DNA of 64,000 nt from assembly GCF_014204915.1 (NCBI RefSeq), contig NZ_JACHMH010000001.1, positions 930,001 to 994,000 of the forward strand. Reading direction: 5' to 3'. The position numbers and the translations under genes were made by a program. How positions within the stretch are numbered: position 1 is the first letter of the stretch; each line of letters begins with the position of its first letter. This document shows positions 50,868 through 60,951 of the stretch, in pieces. The notes beneath the pieces were generated by a model, which saw only the letters and a program-made list of their open reading frames with translations, was not told the origin of the DNA and did not search any database. The stretch is from Crossiella cryophila. GTDB taxonomy: Bacteria; Actinomycetota; Actinomycetes; Mycobacteriales; Pseudonocardiaceae.

Positions 50868-51513
50868 CCTCCGGCCACCGGATCCCGCTCAGCACCAGGT
50901 CGGCCAGCTCGCCGGTGGAGTTCACCCGGACCGCGTTGTCCTGGTCCGAGCCGAGTGCGCGCTGCCGGGCCTGGGACTCGCTGCGGCCGAACTCGCGGTG
51001 CCGGGCGATCAGCCGGGACAGCCGCAGGTCCTCGGCCGGGGCCAGGAACCACGCCTCGTCCAGCGCCGCGCGCACCCCTGACCAGGGGTCCTCGGTCAGC
51101 AGCAGGTAGTTCCCCTCGGTGATGACCAGCGGCGTGTCGGGGAAAACCGGGACCGCGCAGGCCACCGGCTCCTCGATCTCCCGGCGGAACTCCGGCGCGT
51201 ACACGGTGACCGCGCCGGGGGTGTCCGGGCCGTTGGCGCGCAACCGGGTCAGCAGGTCGAGGTAGCCGTGGCCGTCGAAGGTGTCCGGGGCGCCCTTGCG
51301 GTCGGCCCTGCCGAGCCGGTCGAGTTCGCGCTGGGCCAGGTGGAAGCCGTCCATGCCGACCAGCACCGCCTTGCCGGGCAGGGCCTCGGCCAGCCGCTGG
51401 GCCAGGGTGGACTTGCCCGCGCCTGGCGCGCCGGCGATGCCGAGCAGCTGCCGCCGCCCGGCCGCGGCGAGCCGGTCCGCCCTGGCCACCAGCTCGCTGA
51501 AGTCCGCGATCAC
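50848..51513 (-). CDS. Nucleoside/sugar kinase-like P-loop protein (FrcK-like)
   Basis: A 221-residue PRK/uridine-kinase-like P-loop protein: Walker A GIAGAPGAGKST, VLVGMDGFHLAQRELDRLGRADRKGAPDTFDGHGYLDLL with the catalytic Asp, VYAPEFRREIEEPVACAVPVFPDTPLVITEGNYLL (Walker B region). The same family occurs as frcK at the end of rhizobial frcBCAK fructose operons, and the gene order here (binding protein, permease, ATPase, kinase-like) is identical. It probably phosphorylates the imported sugar or a derivative; this is not proven for the family. GTG 51513 overlaps the ATPase stop (GTGA). Confidence 0.83.
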   Translation of the reverse strand: MIADFSELVARADRLAAAGRRQLLGIAGAPGAGKSTLAQRLAEALPGKAVLVGMDGFHLAQRELDRLGRADRKGAPDTFDGHGYLDLLTRLRANGPDTPGAVTVYAPEFRREIEEPVACAVPVFPDTPLVITEGNYLLLTEDPWSGVRAALDEAWFLAPAEDLRLSRLIARHREFGRSESQARQRALGSDQDNAVRVNSTGELADLVLSGIRWPEVSSARS

Positions 51514-52334
51514 GTGCCGGTCTCCCCCGTCCGCAGCCCGGTGGTCACCGCGTGCGCGACCTCGGCCAGCTGCCCGTTCTCGTCAATGCGCAGCGCGCCG
51601 GTGATCAGGCCGACCACCTCGTTCATGGTGCGTTCCCTCGGGGACACCAGGGCCACCCGCTTGCCCAGCCGGTGCACGTGCACCCGGTCGGCGATGTCGA
51701 ACACGTGCGGCATGTTGTGGCTGATCAGCACCACCGGCAGGCCGCGCTCGCGGATCCGGTTGATCAGTTCCAGCACCTTGCCCGACTCGGCGACGCCGAG
51801 CGCGGCGGTGGGCTCGTCCATGATCACCACGCGGTTGCCGAACGCGGCCGCGCGGGCCACCGCCACGCCCTGCCGCTGCCCGCCGGAGAGGGTTTCCACG
51901 GCCTGGGTCATCGAGGAGATGCCGATGCCCAGCTCGCCGAGCACCCTGGCCGCCTCGGCCCGCATGCCCTTGGTGTCCAGCAGCCGGAAAACCGAGCCGA
52001 GCACCCCGGCACGGCGGCGTTCCCGGCCGAGGAAGAGGTTGCTGGCGATGTCCTGGGCCGGTGCGAGGGCCAGGTTCTGGTAGACGGTCTCGATGCCGTG
52101 CCTGCGCGCGTCCAGCGGTCCGGAGAGCCGGACCACCTCGCCGTCGATGCGGATCTCGCCCTCGTCCGGGATCAGCGCGCCGGAGAGCGCCTTGATCAGG
52201 CTGGACTTGCCGGCGCCGTTGTCGCCGACCACGGCCAGCACCTCGCCGGGCTCCAGGTCGAAGTCGGCGCCGTTGATCGCGGTCACCTTGCCATAGCGTT
52301 TGACCAGGCCACGGGCCTGCAGCACCGGGGTCAC
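51510..52334 (-). CDS. Sugar ABC transporter ATP-binding protein
   Basis: A 274-residue single ABC domain, unlike the double-domain RbsA/XylG type: Walker A GDNGAGKSS, GIETVYQNLALAPAQDIASNLFLGRE (Q-loop region), signature LSGGQRQGVAVARAA, Walker B VVIMDEPTAALG and His loop in LPVVLISHNMPHVF. The single-domain form with GIETVYQ.LAL is characteristic of FrcA-like fructose-family importers. GTG 52334 follows GGGAGG. It overlaps the permease stop by 4 nt. Confidence 0.9.
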   Translation of the reverse strand: MTPVLQARGLVKRYGKVTAINGADFDLEPGEVLAVVGDNGAGKSSLIKALSGALIPDEGEIRIDGEVVRLSGPLDARRHGIETVYQNLALAPAQDIASNLFLGRERRRAGVLGSVFRLLDTKGMRAEAARVLGELGIGISSMTQAVETLSGGQRQGVAVARAAAFGNRVVIMDEPTAALGVAESGKVLELINRIRERGLPVVLISHNMPHVFDIADRVHVHRLGKRVALVSPRERTMNEVVGLITGALRIDENGQLAEVAHAVTTGLRTGETGT

Positions 52335-53281
52335 GCCTGCCTCCCTCGGGAGAAGCGGTCCACCGCGACCGCGACGATCACCAGCACGCCGGTGGCGACG
52401 TCCTGGTAGAGGCTGTCGATGCCGGCCTGGGTGAGTCCGGAGCGCAGCACCGCCACGATCAGCGCGCCGACCAGGGTGCCGAGCACGCTGCCGCGGCCGC
52501 CGAACAGGCTGGTGCCGCCGAGCACCACCGCGGTGATCGAGTCCAGGTTGCCGGTCTGGAAGGCGTTCGGGTCCGCGTTGGGCACCCGGCCCAGCGCCTG
52601 CCAGGCGGCGATGCCGTAGACCAGCCCGGCGACCAGGTAGACGCTGAGCACGGTGCGGCGGACCTTGATGCCGGAGAGGCGAGCGGCCTCGATGTCGTTG
52701 CCGACGGCGTAGACGTGCCTGCCCCATGCGGTGCGGGTCAGCGCGTACCAGGCGATCAGGTACATCACCAGCGCCAGGCCCATGCCGACGGTGACCTCGA
52801 CGTACCCGAACAGGTACTGCCGGGTGCCGAGGAAGGTGAGCAGCTCGTCGGTGACCGGGTAGCTCTGGCCGCCCGCGTAGATGCGGGCCGCGGCGGTGAC
52901 GATGGTGAGCATGCCCAGGGTCACGATGAACGGCGGCAGGCTGATCCCGGTGACCACGCCACCGGTGATCGCGGCGATGCCGATGGCCACCAGGATCCCG
53001 AGCAGCAGCGCCAGCGGGGCCGAGGTGCCGCCGAGCACGAGCTGGGCCATCAGCAGCGTGCCGAGCACCGCGATGGCCGCGTTGGCCAGGTCGATGCCGC
53101 TGGTGAGGATGACCAGGGTCTGGCCGAGGGCGAGGGTGCCGATGACCAGGGACTGCTGCACGACCAGGGACAGGTTGTCCGCGGTGGCGAAGGTGTCGGT
53201 GGTCAGCGAGAAGATCAGCACCGCGGCCAGCAGCGCGAGCGCCGGGCCGACCGCGGGGGTGCGCAGTACCAGGGCCTTCAT
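52331..53281 (-). CDS. Sugar ABC transporter permease (RbsC/FrcC family)
   Basis: A 316-residue BPD_transp_2 permease with eight to ten helices: QQSLVIGTLALGQTLVILTSGIDLANAAIAVLGTLL, the family core, GGVVTGISLPPFIVTLGMLTIVTAAARIYAGGQSYPV, and GRHVYAVGNDIEAARLSGIKVRRT, the EAA-like loop contacting the ATPase. Ends LDSITAVVLGGTSLFGGRGSVLGTLVGALI. ATG 53281 begins 2 nt after the binding-protein stop, with GGGGCTGAGG serving as ribosome site. Confidence 0.92.
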   Translation of the reverse strand: MKALVLRTPAVGPALALLAAVLIFSLTTDTFATADNLSLVVQQSLVIGTLALGQTLVILTSGIDLANAAIAVLGTLLMAQLVLGGTSAPLALLLGILVAIGIAAITGGVVTGISLPPFIVTLGMLTIVTAAARIYAGGQSYPVTDELLTFLGTRQYLFGYVEVTVGMGLALVMYLIAWYALTRTAWGRHVYAVGNDIEAARLSGIKVRRTVLSVYLVAGLVYGIAAWQALGRVPNADPNAFQTGNLDSITAVVLGGTSLFGGRGSVLGTLVGALIVAVLRSGLTQAGIDSLYQDVATGVLVIVAVAVDRFSRGRQA

Positions 53282-53283
53282 CC

Positions 53284-54294
53284 TCAGCCCCAGCAGTTCT
53301 GCAGGCCCCAGGCGGTGTCCTTGGCCTGGATGCCCGGCACCGGCTTGTCCGCGATCACGGTGACCCCGGTGTTGGTGAACCCGCTCGGCTTCTTGCCGCT
53401 CCTGGTGAACTCGACCCCGGCCTTGACGCCGTCCTCGGCCATCTTCTTGGGGAACTGCATCACGGTCAGCGCGTACTTGCCGTCCTTGACATCGCGCACG
53501 CCCTGGCAGCCGCCGTCGACCGAGCCGACCACGACCTTGTCCGCCAGTCCCTTGGCCTGCAACGCGGCGAAGCCACCGCGGGCGGCCGGCTCGTTGATCG
53601 TGTAGACCGCGTTGACCGCGGCGGCGCGCTGGAGCAGGTTCTCCATCGCCTGCTGGGCCTTGTTCTGGTCGCCGTTGGTGGACTCCTTGCCGAGCACCTT
53701 CGGGTCCGACTCGGTCAGGCCGATGCCCTGCAGGAAGCCGTTGTGCCGCTGTTCGTCCACGGTGCCGCCGGGGCTGCCGTCGAGCATCAGCAGCTGCGGA
53801 ACGCGGTCGCCGAGGGCGGCTTTGACGTACTGGCCCTGCAGCTTGCCGGCCTCGAGGTTGTCGGTGGCGAAGGTGGCGTCGACGGCGTCCTTCGGGTTGG
53901 TCTCGGTGTCCAGGGCGATCACCAGGATGCCCTTCTCCCTGGCCTTCTTGATCGCGCCGAGGATGCCGGTGGAGTTGCTCGGCGTGACCAGGATGGTGTC
54001 CACGCCCTGCTGGACCAGGTTCTCCAGTGCGGCGACCTGGCCCTCGTTGTCCCCGTCGAACTTCCCGGCCAGCGCGATCAGTTCCGCGCCGTCCTTGCCT
54101 GCCTGGGCCTTGGCGGCCTCGCGCAGGGCGACGAAGAACGGGTTGCTGTCGGTCTTGGTGACCAGCCCGATCTTGATCTTGCCGTCGTCGTTGCCCCGGC
54201 CGTCGGTGGCCTTCTGACTGGAACAGGCGGTGCCGGCCATGGCGATGGCGCCGGTGGCGAGCAGTGCGACCAACTGAGGACCTCGTCGTCCCAT
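53284..54294 (-). CDS. Sugar ABC transporter substrate-binding lipoprotein
   Basis: A 336-residue exported lipoprotein with lipobox AGTAC after a Tat/Sec-like basic N-terminus (MGRRGPQLVALLATGAIAMAG). Peripla_BP_4 type: KIKIGLVTKTDSNPFFVALREAAKAQAGKDG, VDTILVTPSNSTGILGAIKKAREKGILVIALDTETNP, LLMLDGSPGGTVDEQRHNGFLQGI, AVNAVYTINEPAARGGFAAL. The pattern is closest to fructose- or ribose-type binding proteins. GGAGG precedes ATG 54294. First gene of the operon and divergent from lacI. Confidence 0.92.
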   Translation of the reverse strand: MGRRGPQLVALLATGAIAMAGTACSSQKATDGRGNDDGKIKIGLVTKTDSNPFFVALREAAKAQAGKDGAELIALAGKFDGDNEGQVAALENLVQQGVDTILVTPSNSTGILGAIKKAREKGILVIALDTETNPKDAVDATFATDNLEAGKLQGQYVKAALGDRVPQLLMLDGSPGGTVDEQRHNGFLQGIGLTESDPKVLGKESTNGDQNKAQQAMENLLQRAAAVNAVYTINEPAARGGFAALQAKGLADKVVVGSVDGGCQGVRDVKDGKYALTVMQFPKKMAEDGVKAGVEFTRSGKKPSGFTNTGVTVIADKPVPGIQAKDTAWGLQNCWG

Positions 54295-54348
54295 GGCTGC
54301 CTCCAACAAGCGTGTGGCGCGCAACGCTAGTGAGCGGGTTCACTGGCG

Positions 54349-54372
54349 GCAAGCGTTTGCGCAAGCGCTTGC
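54349..54372. promoter_or_regulatory. Two abutting LacI-type operators
   Basis: GCAAGCGTTTGC (54349-54360) and GCAAGCGCTTGC (54361-54372). Both fit the LacI-family core AAnCGnTT; the second is a perfect palindrome. They lie between the sugar ABC operon and the lacI-family gene. Confidence 0.75.
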
Positions 54373-54386
54373 GGGAGGTGGGTCGG

Positions 54387-55381
54387 ATGGTCACCATGCG
54401 GGACGTCGCCGAGCTGGCCGGCGTGTCGATCACGACGGTGTCGCATGTGGTGAACGGGACCAGGCAGGTCGCCGAGGACACCCGCGGCCGGGTGCTGGCC
54501 GCGGTCGCGCAGACCGGCTACACCGGAAACGCGATCGCTCGTTCGCTGGTCACCGGGGGTACCCGCACGCTGGGGGTGGCGATCTCGCTGGTGGCCAACC
54601 CGTACTTCGCCGAGCTGATCCAGGCGGTGGAGGGCGAGGCGGCCGCGGCCGGGTTCACCCTGTTGTTGATCGACACCCACGACGAGCCCTCGGCCGAGCA
54701 GGCCGCGGTGCGCGCGTTGCGCTCGCGGCGGGTGGACGGACTGTTGCTCACCCCGTCGGCGGGCGCCTCCGGCACCTTGCTGCCGGAGTTACGCCAGCTC
54801 GGCACGCCGGTGGTGCTGATCGACCGGCTGCCCAGTCACGGCCTGCTGGACCAGGTCGGTCCGGAGAACGCGGGCGCGACCGCGGCGCTGGTGGCGCATC
54901 TGGCCGAACTCGGCCATCGGCGGATCGGGCTGGTCAGCGGGGCGGCCGGGCTGACCACGACCAGTGAGCGGGTGCACGGCTACCGGCTCGGCCTTGGCCG
55001 GGCCGGACTGCCGGTGGACGAGGCGCTGATGGTCTCCGGGGAGTCGGCGGTGGCGCAGGCGGCGGTGGCGTTGCGGCGGTTGCTGGCGTTGCCGGAACCG
55101 CCGACCGGGGTGATCGCCGGGAACAACGCGATGCTGGTCGGGGTGCTGCGCACGCTGGGCGAGCTGGGGTTGCGGGCCGGGCGGGACCTGGCACTGGTGG
55201 GCTATGACGAGGTGGAGTGGGCGGATCTGGTGGATCCGCCGCTGACCACGATGGCGCAGCCGATCACCGAGATCGGGCGGACGGCGGTGCGGATGCTGCT
55301 GGCCCGGATCGCCGAGCCGGACCGGGCGCCGCGCACGGTGCGGCTGCCCGCGCGGTTCGTGCACCGGCGGTCCTGCGGTTG

Positions 55382-55388
<7 letters not shown>
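54387..55388 (+). CDS. LacI-family repressor of the sugar ABC operon
   Basis: A 333-residue regulator with [55 protein letters not shown] and the hinge helix that follows. The effector domain is Peripla_BP_3-like ([86 protein letters not shown]). Probably senses the transported sugar or its phosphate and represses both divergent units from the twin operators. ATG 54387 has GGGAGGTGGG upstream. The final 7 nt overlap the convergent cobW gene. Confidence 0.92.
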
Positions 55389-56518
<1,130 letters not shown>

Positions 56519-56525
56519 GGTTGTG

Positions 56526-56544
56526 AATGATAACGGTTATCGTT
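56526..56544. promoter_or_regulatory. Zur/Fur-like box
   Basis: AATGATAACGGTTATCGTT: perfect GATAAC-G-GTTATC core, extended 19-bp palindrome with one mismatch pair. Position 8-26 bp upstream of cobW and 38-56 bp upstream of the TIM-barrel gene start, so it could control both. Confidence 0.65.
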
Positions 56545-56581
56545 AGCGTCAGTGCTGGTGGTTCTGTCCAGGGAGGGCGTT

Positions 56582-57340
56582 GTGATCGTTCCGGGTGTGG
56601 TGTCGGTGACCTTTCGGCGGCTGGCCGCGACCGAGGTGGTCGAGCTGACCGCGTCGGCCGGGCTGTCCGCGATCAGCTGGGCCGGGGACGTACACGTGCC
56701 AGCCGGTGCACTCGCGGTGGCGCGGCAGGTCGGCGCGGCCACCACCGCGGCCGGGCTGACCGTGGAGGGCTACGCCTCCTACTTCGACGCCGGGGACAGC
56801 GAGCCTGCCGCCTTCGACGAGGTGCTGCGCACCGCGGTGGCGCTGGGCGCGCCCACGATCCGGGTCTGGGCCGGCAAGCGGGCGCCGGAGGATTCCGACG
56901 CCGAGCACCGGGCGCGGGTGGTGCGGGAGCTGGTGCGCTGTGCCGGACTGGCCGCTGCCGAGGGCATCCGGGTGGCGGTGGAGTTCCACGTGCACACGCT
57001 GACCAAGACGCTGGATTCGGCGGTGAAGCTGTTCGCCGAGGCGGGTCAGGAGAACCTGGTCCCCTACTGGCAGCCACGCGAGCTGCCGGAGGTCGAGGAG
57101 TGCCTGACCGAGGTGCGCGCGCTGCTGCCCGCGGTGGCCGCGGCGCACGTCTTCTCCTGGGGCGCGGACGGCTACGACGAGCGGCTGCCGCTGGATGCCC
57201 GGCCCGATCTGTGGCAGCCGGTGCTGGCCGAACTGGCCGCGGACGGGGTGCGCAGGCACGCGCTGCTGGAGTTCGTGGTGGACGACGACCCCGCGGTGTT
57301 CAAGCGGGACGCGGCCACCCTGCTGGGCTGGCTGGGCTGA
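56582..57340 (+). CDS. Sugar phosphate isomerase/epimerase-like TIM barrel
   Basis: A 252-residue AP-endonuclease-2/xylose-isomerase-like barrel. Strand-end motifs: PGVVSVTFRRLAATEVVELTASAGLSAISWAGDVHVP, GLTVEGYASYFDAGD, LGAPTIRVWAGKRAPED, IRVAVEFHVHTLTKTLDSA (Glu and His metal ligands) and VVDDDPAVFKRD. The substrate is unknown; relatives isomerise sugars or inositol derivatives with a divalent metal. GTG 56582 has AGGGAGG upstream. Divergent from cobW across the Zur-like box, so zinc-responsive expression is possible. Ends 2 nt before the convergent lipoprotein gene. Confidence 0.82.
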   Translation: MIVPGVVSVTFRRLAATEVVELTASAGLSAISWAGDVHVPAGALAVARQVGAATTAAGLTVEGYASYFDAGDSEPAAFDEVLRTAVALGAPTIRVWAGKRAPEDSDAEHRARVVRELVRCAGLAAAEGIRVAVEFHVHTLTKTLDSAVKLFAEAGQENLVPYWQPRELPEVEECLTEVRALLPAVAAAHVFSWGADGYDERLPLDARPDLWQPVLAELAADGVRRHALLEFVVDDDPAVFKRDAATLLGWLG

Positions 57341-57342
57341 GG

Positions 57343-58401
57343 TCAGCCCAGCCCGACCTCGGCCAGCAGCTTCAGCGAGTCCTGCACGCTGACCAGCCGG
57401 TTCAGGTTCAGGTCCGGACCCTTGATCTCGGCCAGCGGCGGCAGCCGGTGCCTGGTCGAGCTGATCCCGGCGCGCACCGGGTACTCGGCGAGGTGGTCGG
57501 CGAAGAACTGCTGGGCCGGTGCGGAGAGCAGGTACTCCACCGCCTTGTGCGCCAGCGGCACATCGTCCCCGCGCAGCGCGCCGACCCCGGCGATGTTGAC
57601 CAGCGCGGCCGGATCGCTGCCGGTGACGTGGTGCAGCTGGGCACGCATCTTGTCCACGCCGACCCTGGCCGACTTCTCGAACCAGTAGTAGTGGTTGAGC
57701 AGGCCCAGCGGGACCTCGCCGCTGTCCACCGCGTCCAGCAGCTGCGGGTGGCTCTCGTAGCGGCGCGGGTTGTTGGCCTTGAACCCCAGCAGCCAGGAGC
57801 GGGCGCCGTCCTCGCCGCGCAGCACCCGCAGCGCGGTGACGAAGGAGAGCCAGGAGGCGTTGCCGGGGACGAAGCCGATCTTGCCCCGCCAGCGTCGCTG
57901 GATGAGGTCGTCGGTGCCGCGCGGGATGTCGGCCTTGGCGACCTGCCTGGGGTCGTAGCCGATCACCCTGGCCCTGGCCGAGGTGCCCACCCAGTGGCCG
58001 CTGACCGAGCGGAAGGCGCCCGGCACCGACTGCCGGAGGCCGTCGGGCAGTTCGGCCAGCAGGTCCTTGCTCTCCAGCAGGCCGAGCGTGCCCGCGTCCT
58101 GGGAGATGAACAGGTCGGCCGGGCTGTCCTGGCGTTCGGCCACCAGCTGGTCGGAGAGCTTGCTGGTGTCGCCGTAGCGGACGTCCAGTTTCACCCCGAT
58201 GGCCTGCGCCATCTGACCCAGGATCGGGCCGATCTGCGCTTCGGTGCGGCCGGCGTAGATCACCAGTGTGCGCTGCTGCGGCGCGCCGGGTGCTGGGGCG
58301 GGTTGTTCGGTCGCGCAGGCGCTCAACGGGCTTAGGATCCCCACAAGCACCAGGCAGGACACGGTGGTTCTGCCCCGTGTCCGTGGATGGAGCTTGATCA
58401 T
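57343..58401 (-). CDS. Fe(III)-type ABC substrate-binding lipoprotein, orphan
   Basis: A 352-residue exported lipoprotein (lipobox LSAC region in SCLVLVGILSPLSACATE). The fold is the FutA/FbpA type: TLVIYAGRTEAQIGPILGQMAQAIGVKLDVRYGDTSKLSDQLVAE, ADLFISQDAGTLGLLE, WVGTSARARVIGYDPRQV, RWRGKIGFVPGNASWLSFVTALR and GLLNHYYWFEKSA with the paired tyrosines that ligate iron in this family. No permease or ATPase gene adjoins, so its partner must be elsewhere or it works with another system. ATG 58401 follows GGGAGAA. Confidence 0.85.
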   Translation of the reverse strand: MIKLHPRTRGRTTVSCLVLVGILSPLSACATEQPAPAPGAPQQRTLVIYAGRTEAQIGPILGQMAQAIGVKLDVRYGDTSKLSDQLVAERQDSPADLFISQDAGTLGLLESKDLLAELPDGLRQSVPGAFRSVSGHWVGTSARARVIGYDPRQVAKADIPRGTDDLIQRRWRGKIGFVPGNASWLSFVTALRVLRGEDGARSWLLGFKANNPRRYESHPQLLDAVDSGEVPLGLLNHYYWFEKSARVGVDKMRAQLHHVTGSDPAALVNIAGVGALRGDDVPLAHKAVEYLLSAPAQQFFADHLAEYPVRAGISSTRHRLPPLAEIKGPDLNLNRLVSVQDSLKLLAEVGLG

Positions 58402-58693
58402 GTGTTCTCCCGCCGAGTCAGCCGACACCCCTGAGCAAGGTAGGGGGATCGTCGGATGTTGCCCAGGGTGGGTGGTCTGTCGCGCTGCGTTCTTGATCAA
58501 CCTGTCACCGGGACCACCGGCGTGTGGTTGGCATCACTGGAAAGAGTGATCGCATGTCAGGATGAGGCGAGTGACCGTCAACGCCGACGGTTGATCACGT
58601 GCCATCTCAACCAGATGGCGGCGGCGATGGTCGGCGCCGTCGCGCCCGACCGTCACAAGCGGTCGGCCGGCCCTGCAGACGAGGAGAGGACAG

Positions 58694-59920
58694 ATGTCGT
58701 CGCCGGAGTACTGGACGCAACCCCGTGCGGGTGAACCGGATGCGCCCCATCCCGGAGTCCCCGCCGCCACCGCGGCCCGACCGACCGCGGAGCAGGTCAT
58801 CGCGGGCCTGCGGGAGACCGATGCGGGTGGCGCTGACCTGGTGCAACTGCTGACGCCGGAGGGCGAGCGGGTGCACCACCCCGATTTCGACATCGACATC
58901 AGCCCCGAGGAGCTGCGCGGCCTGTACCGGGACATGGTGCTGGTCCGCAGGGCCGACCGGGAGGCCAACGCGCTGCAGCGGCAGGGCCAGCTGGGCATCT
59001 GGGTGCCGCTGCTGGGTCAGGAGGCCGCGCAGATCGGCGCCGGGCGGGCGATGCGGCCCACCGACATGGCCTTCCCCAGCTACCGCGAGCACGGGGTGGC
59101 CTGGTGCCGGGGCATCGACCCGGCACAGATCCTGAGCATCTTCCGGGGCACCGACCACGGTGGCTGGAACCCGCTGGAGAAGCGGTTCCACCTCTACACC
59201 ATCGTGATCGGCAACCAGTGCCTCAACGCCACCGGTTACGCGATGGGCCAGAAGTTCGACGGCGTCGTCGGCGATTCCGAGGGCGAGGCCACCATGGTCT
59301 TCTTCGGTGACGGCGCGACCAGCCAGGGCGATGTGCACGAGGCCATGGTGTGGTCGGCGGTCTACGACGCGCCGGTGGTCTTCTTCTGCCAGAACAACCA
59401 GTGGGCCATCTCCGAGCCGCTGGAGCGGCAGACCAGGGTGCCGCTGTACCAGCGGGCCAGCGGGTACGGCTTCAAGGGCATCCGGGTGGACGGCAACGAC
59501 GTGCTGGCCTCGCTCGCGGTGTCCAGGTGGGCGCTGGAGGAGTGCCGCAGCGGCAACGGCCCCGTGCTGATCGAGGCGTTCACCTACCGGATGGACGCGC
59601 ACACCACCTCCGACGACCCGACCCGCTACCGGCTGGCCGACGAGCTGGAGATGTGGAAGCTGAAGGACCCGATCGAGCGGGTCAAGGTCTACCTGGTGCA
59701 CCAGCAGTGGGCCGACGCCGAGTTCTTCGAGGCGGTGCAGGCCGAGGCGGACGAACTCGCCGCCCAGCTGCGCGAGACCTGCGTCAACATGCCGGATCCG
59801 GCGCCGGCGCAGATGTTCGAGCACGTCTACAGCGAGCAGACCGCGCAGCTGGACAAGCAGCGCGCCGACTACCTGTCCTACCTGGACGGTTTCGCCACGA
59901 CCGCCGGGGGTGAGCGCTGA
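58694..59920 (+). CDS. pdhA: 2-oxoacid (pyruvate) dehydrogenase E1 component, alpha subunit
   Basis: A 408-residue TPP-dependent E1 alpha. The TPP motif is VFFGDGATSQGDVHEAMVWSAVYDAPVVFFCQNNQWAIS. Other family marks: LVRRADREANALQRQGQLGIWVPLLGQEAAQIGAGRAM, FPSYREHGVAWCRGIDP, VPLYQRASGYGFKGIRVDGNDVLA and FTYRMDAHTTSDDPTRYR (phosphorylation-loop-like). An N-terminal 70-residue extension contains VQLLTPEGERV, as in actinomycete PdhA. It decarboxylates pyruvate or a branched-chain 2-oxoacid; the two are not separable by eye. ATG 58694 follows GAGGAGAGGA. Its stop overlaps the beta-subunit ATG by 1 nt. Confidence 0.9.
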   Translation: MSSPEYWTQPRAGEPDAPHPGVPAATAARPTAEQVIAGLRETDAGGADLVQLLTPEGERVHHPDFDIDISPEELRGLYRDMVLVRRADREANALQRQGQLGIWVPLLGQEAAQIGAGRAMRPTDMAFPSYREHGVAWCRGIDPAQILSIFRGTDHGGWNPLEKRFHLYTIVIGNQCLNATGYAMGQKFDGVVGDSEGEATMVFFGDGATSQGDVHEAMVWSAVYDAPVVFFCQNNQWAISEPLERQTRVPLYQRASGYGFKGIRVDGNDVLASLAVSRWALEECRSGNGPVLIEAFTYRMDAHTTSDDPTRYRLADELEMWKLKDPIERVKVYLVHQQWADAEFFEAVQAEADELAAQLRETCVNMPDPAPAQMFEHVYSEQTAQLDKQRADYLSYLDGFATTAGGER

Positions 59921-60942
59921 TGGCCGCGCCGACCATGGACCGCGACACCGAGACCACGGTGCCCAAGACGCAGAAGGTCACCATCGGCAAGGCGCTCAAC
60001 CTGGGGTTGCGCGCGGCGATGGAGGCCGACCCGAAGGTGCTGGTGATGGGTGAGGACGTCGGCAAGCTCGGCGGCGTCTTCCGGGTCACCGACGGCCTGC
60101 AGAAGGACTTCGGCGAGCAGCGGGTGATCGACACCCCGCTGGCCGAGTCCGGCATCATCGGCACCGCGATCGGCCTGGCCCTGCGCGGCTACCGGCCGGT
60201 GTGCGAGATCCAGTTCGACGGGTTCATCTTCCCCGGCTTCGACCAGATCGTCTCCCAGCTGGCCAAACTGCACTACCGCTCGCGCGGGCAGCTCAAGATC
60301 CCGGTGGTCGTGCGGGTGCCCTTCGGCGGCGGGATCGGCGCGGTGGAGCACCACTCGGAGTCGCCGGAGTCCTACTTCGCGCACACCGCCGGCCTGAAGG
60401 TGGTGGCCTGCTCCAACCCGGTGGACGCCTACTGGATGATCCAGCAGGCCATCCGCTGCGACGACCCGGTGCTGTTCTTCGAGCCCAAGCAGCGCTACCA
60501 CGAGAAGGCCGAGCTGGACACCACGGTGACCCCGGGTCCGCTGTTCGCCTCCCGGGTGCTGCGCAAGGGATCCAGCGTCACCGTCGCGGCCTACGGCCCG
60601 ACCGTGAAGACCTGTCTGGACGCCGCGGCCGCGGCCGCCGAGGAGGGGCTGGAGCTGGAGGTCATCGACCTGCGCGCGCTGTCCCCGCTGGACCTGGGCC
60701 CGGTGTTCGAGTCGGTGCGCCGCACCGGACGGCTGGTGCTGGTCAGCGAGGCGCCGCCGGAGGCTTCGATCACCTCCGAGATCACCACCAGGGTGCAGGA
60801 GGAGTGCTTCTACTCGCTGGAGGCGCCGATCCTGCGGGTCACCGGCTTCGACACCCCGTACCCGGCCTCCAAGCTGGAGGACGACTTCCTGCCCGACCTG
60901 GACCGGGTGCTGCACGCCGTCGAACGCTCGCTGGGCTGGTGA
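59920..60942 (+). CDS. pdhB: 2-oxoacid (pyruvate) dehydrogenase E1 component, beta subunit
   Basis: A 340-residue E1 beta: VTIGKALNLGLRAAMEADPKVLVMGEDVGKLGGVFRVTDGLQKDFGEQRVIDTPLAESGIIGTAIGLALRG holds the TPP-domain and the catalytic Glu. PFGGGIGAVEHHSESPESYFAHTAGLKVV contains the conserved His pair. The C-terminal transketolase-like domain includes GSSVTVAAYGPTVKTCLDAAAAAAEE, EVIDLRALSPLD and VTGFDTPYPASKLEDDFLPD. Forms the alpha2beta2 E1 with the upstream subunit. Translationally coupled (TGATG). Confidence 0.93.
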   Translation: MAAPTMDRDTETTVPKTQKVTIGKALNLGLRAAMEADPKVLVMGEDVGKLGGVFRVTDGLQKDFGEQRVIDTPLAESGIIGTAIGLALRGYRPVCEIQFDGFIFPGFDQIVSQLAKLHYRSRGQLKIPVVVRVPFGGGIGAVEHHSESPESYFAHTAGLKVVACSNPVDAYWMIQQAIRCDDPVLFFEPKQRYHEKAELDTTVTPGPLFASRVLRKGSSVTVAAYGPTVKTCLDAAAAAAEEGLELEVIDLRALSPLDLGPVFESVRRTGRLVLVSEAPPEASITSEITTRVQEECFYSLEAPILRVTGFDTPYPASKLEDDFLPDLDRVLHAVERSLGW

Positions 60943-60951
60943 GGGGACACA

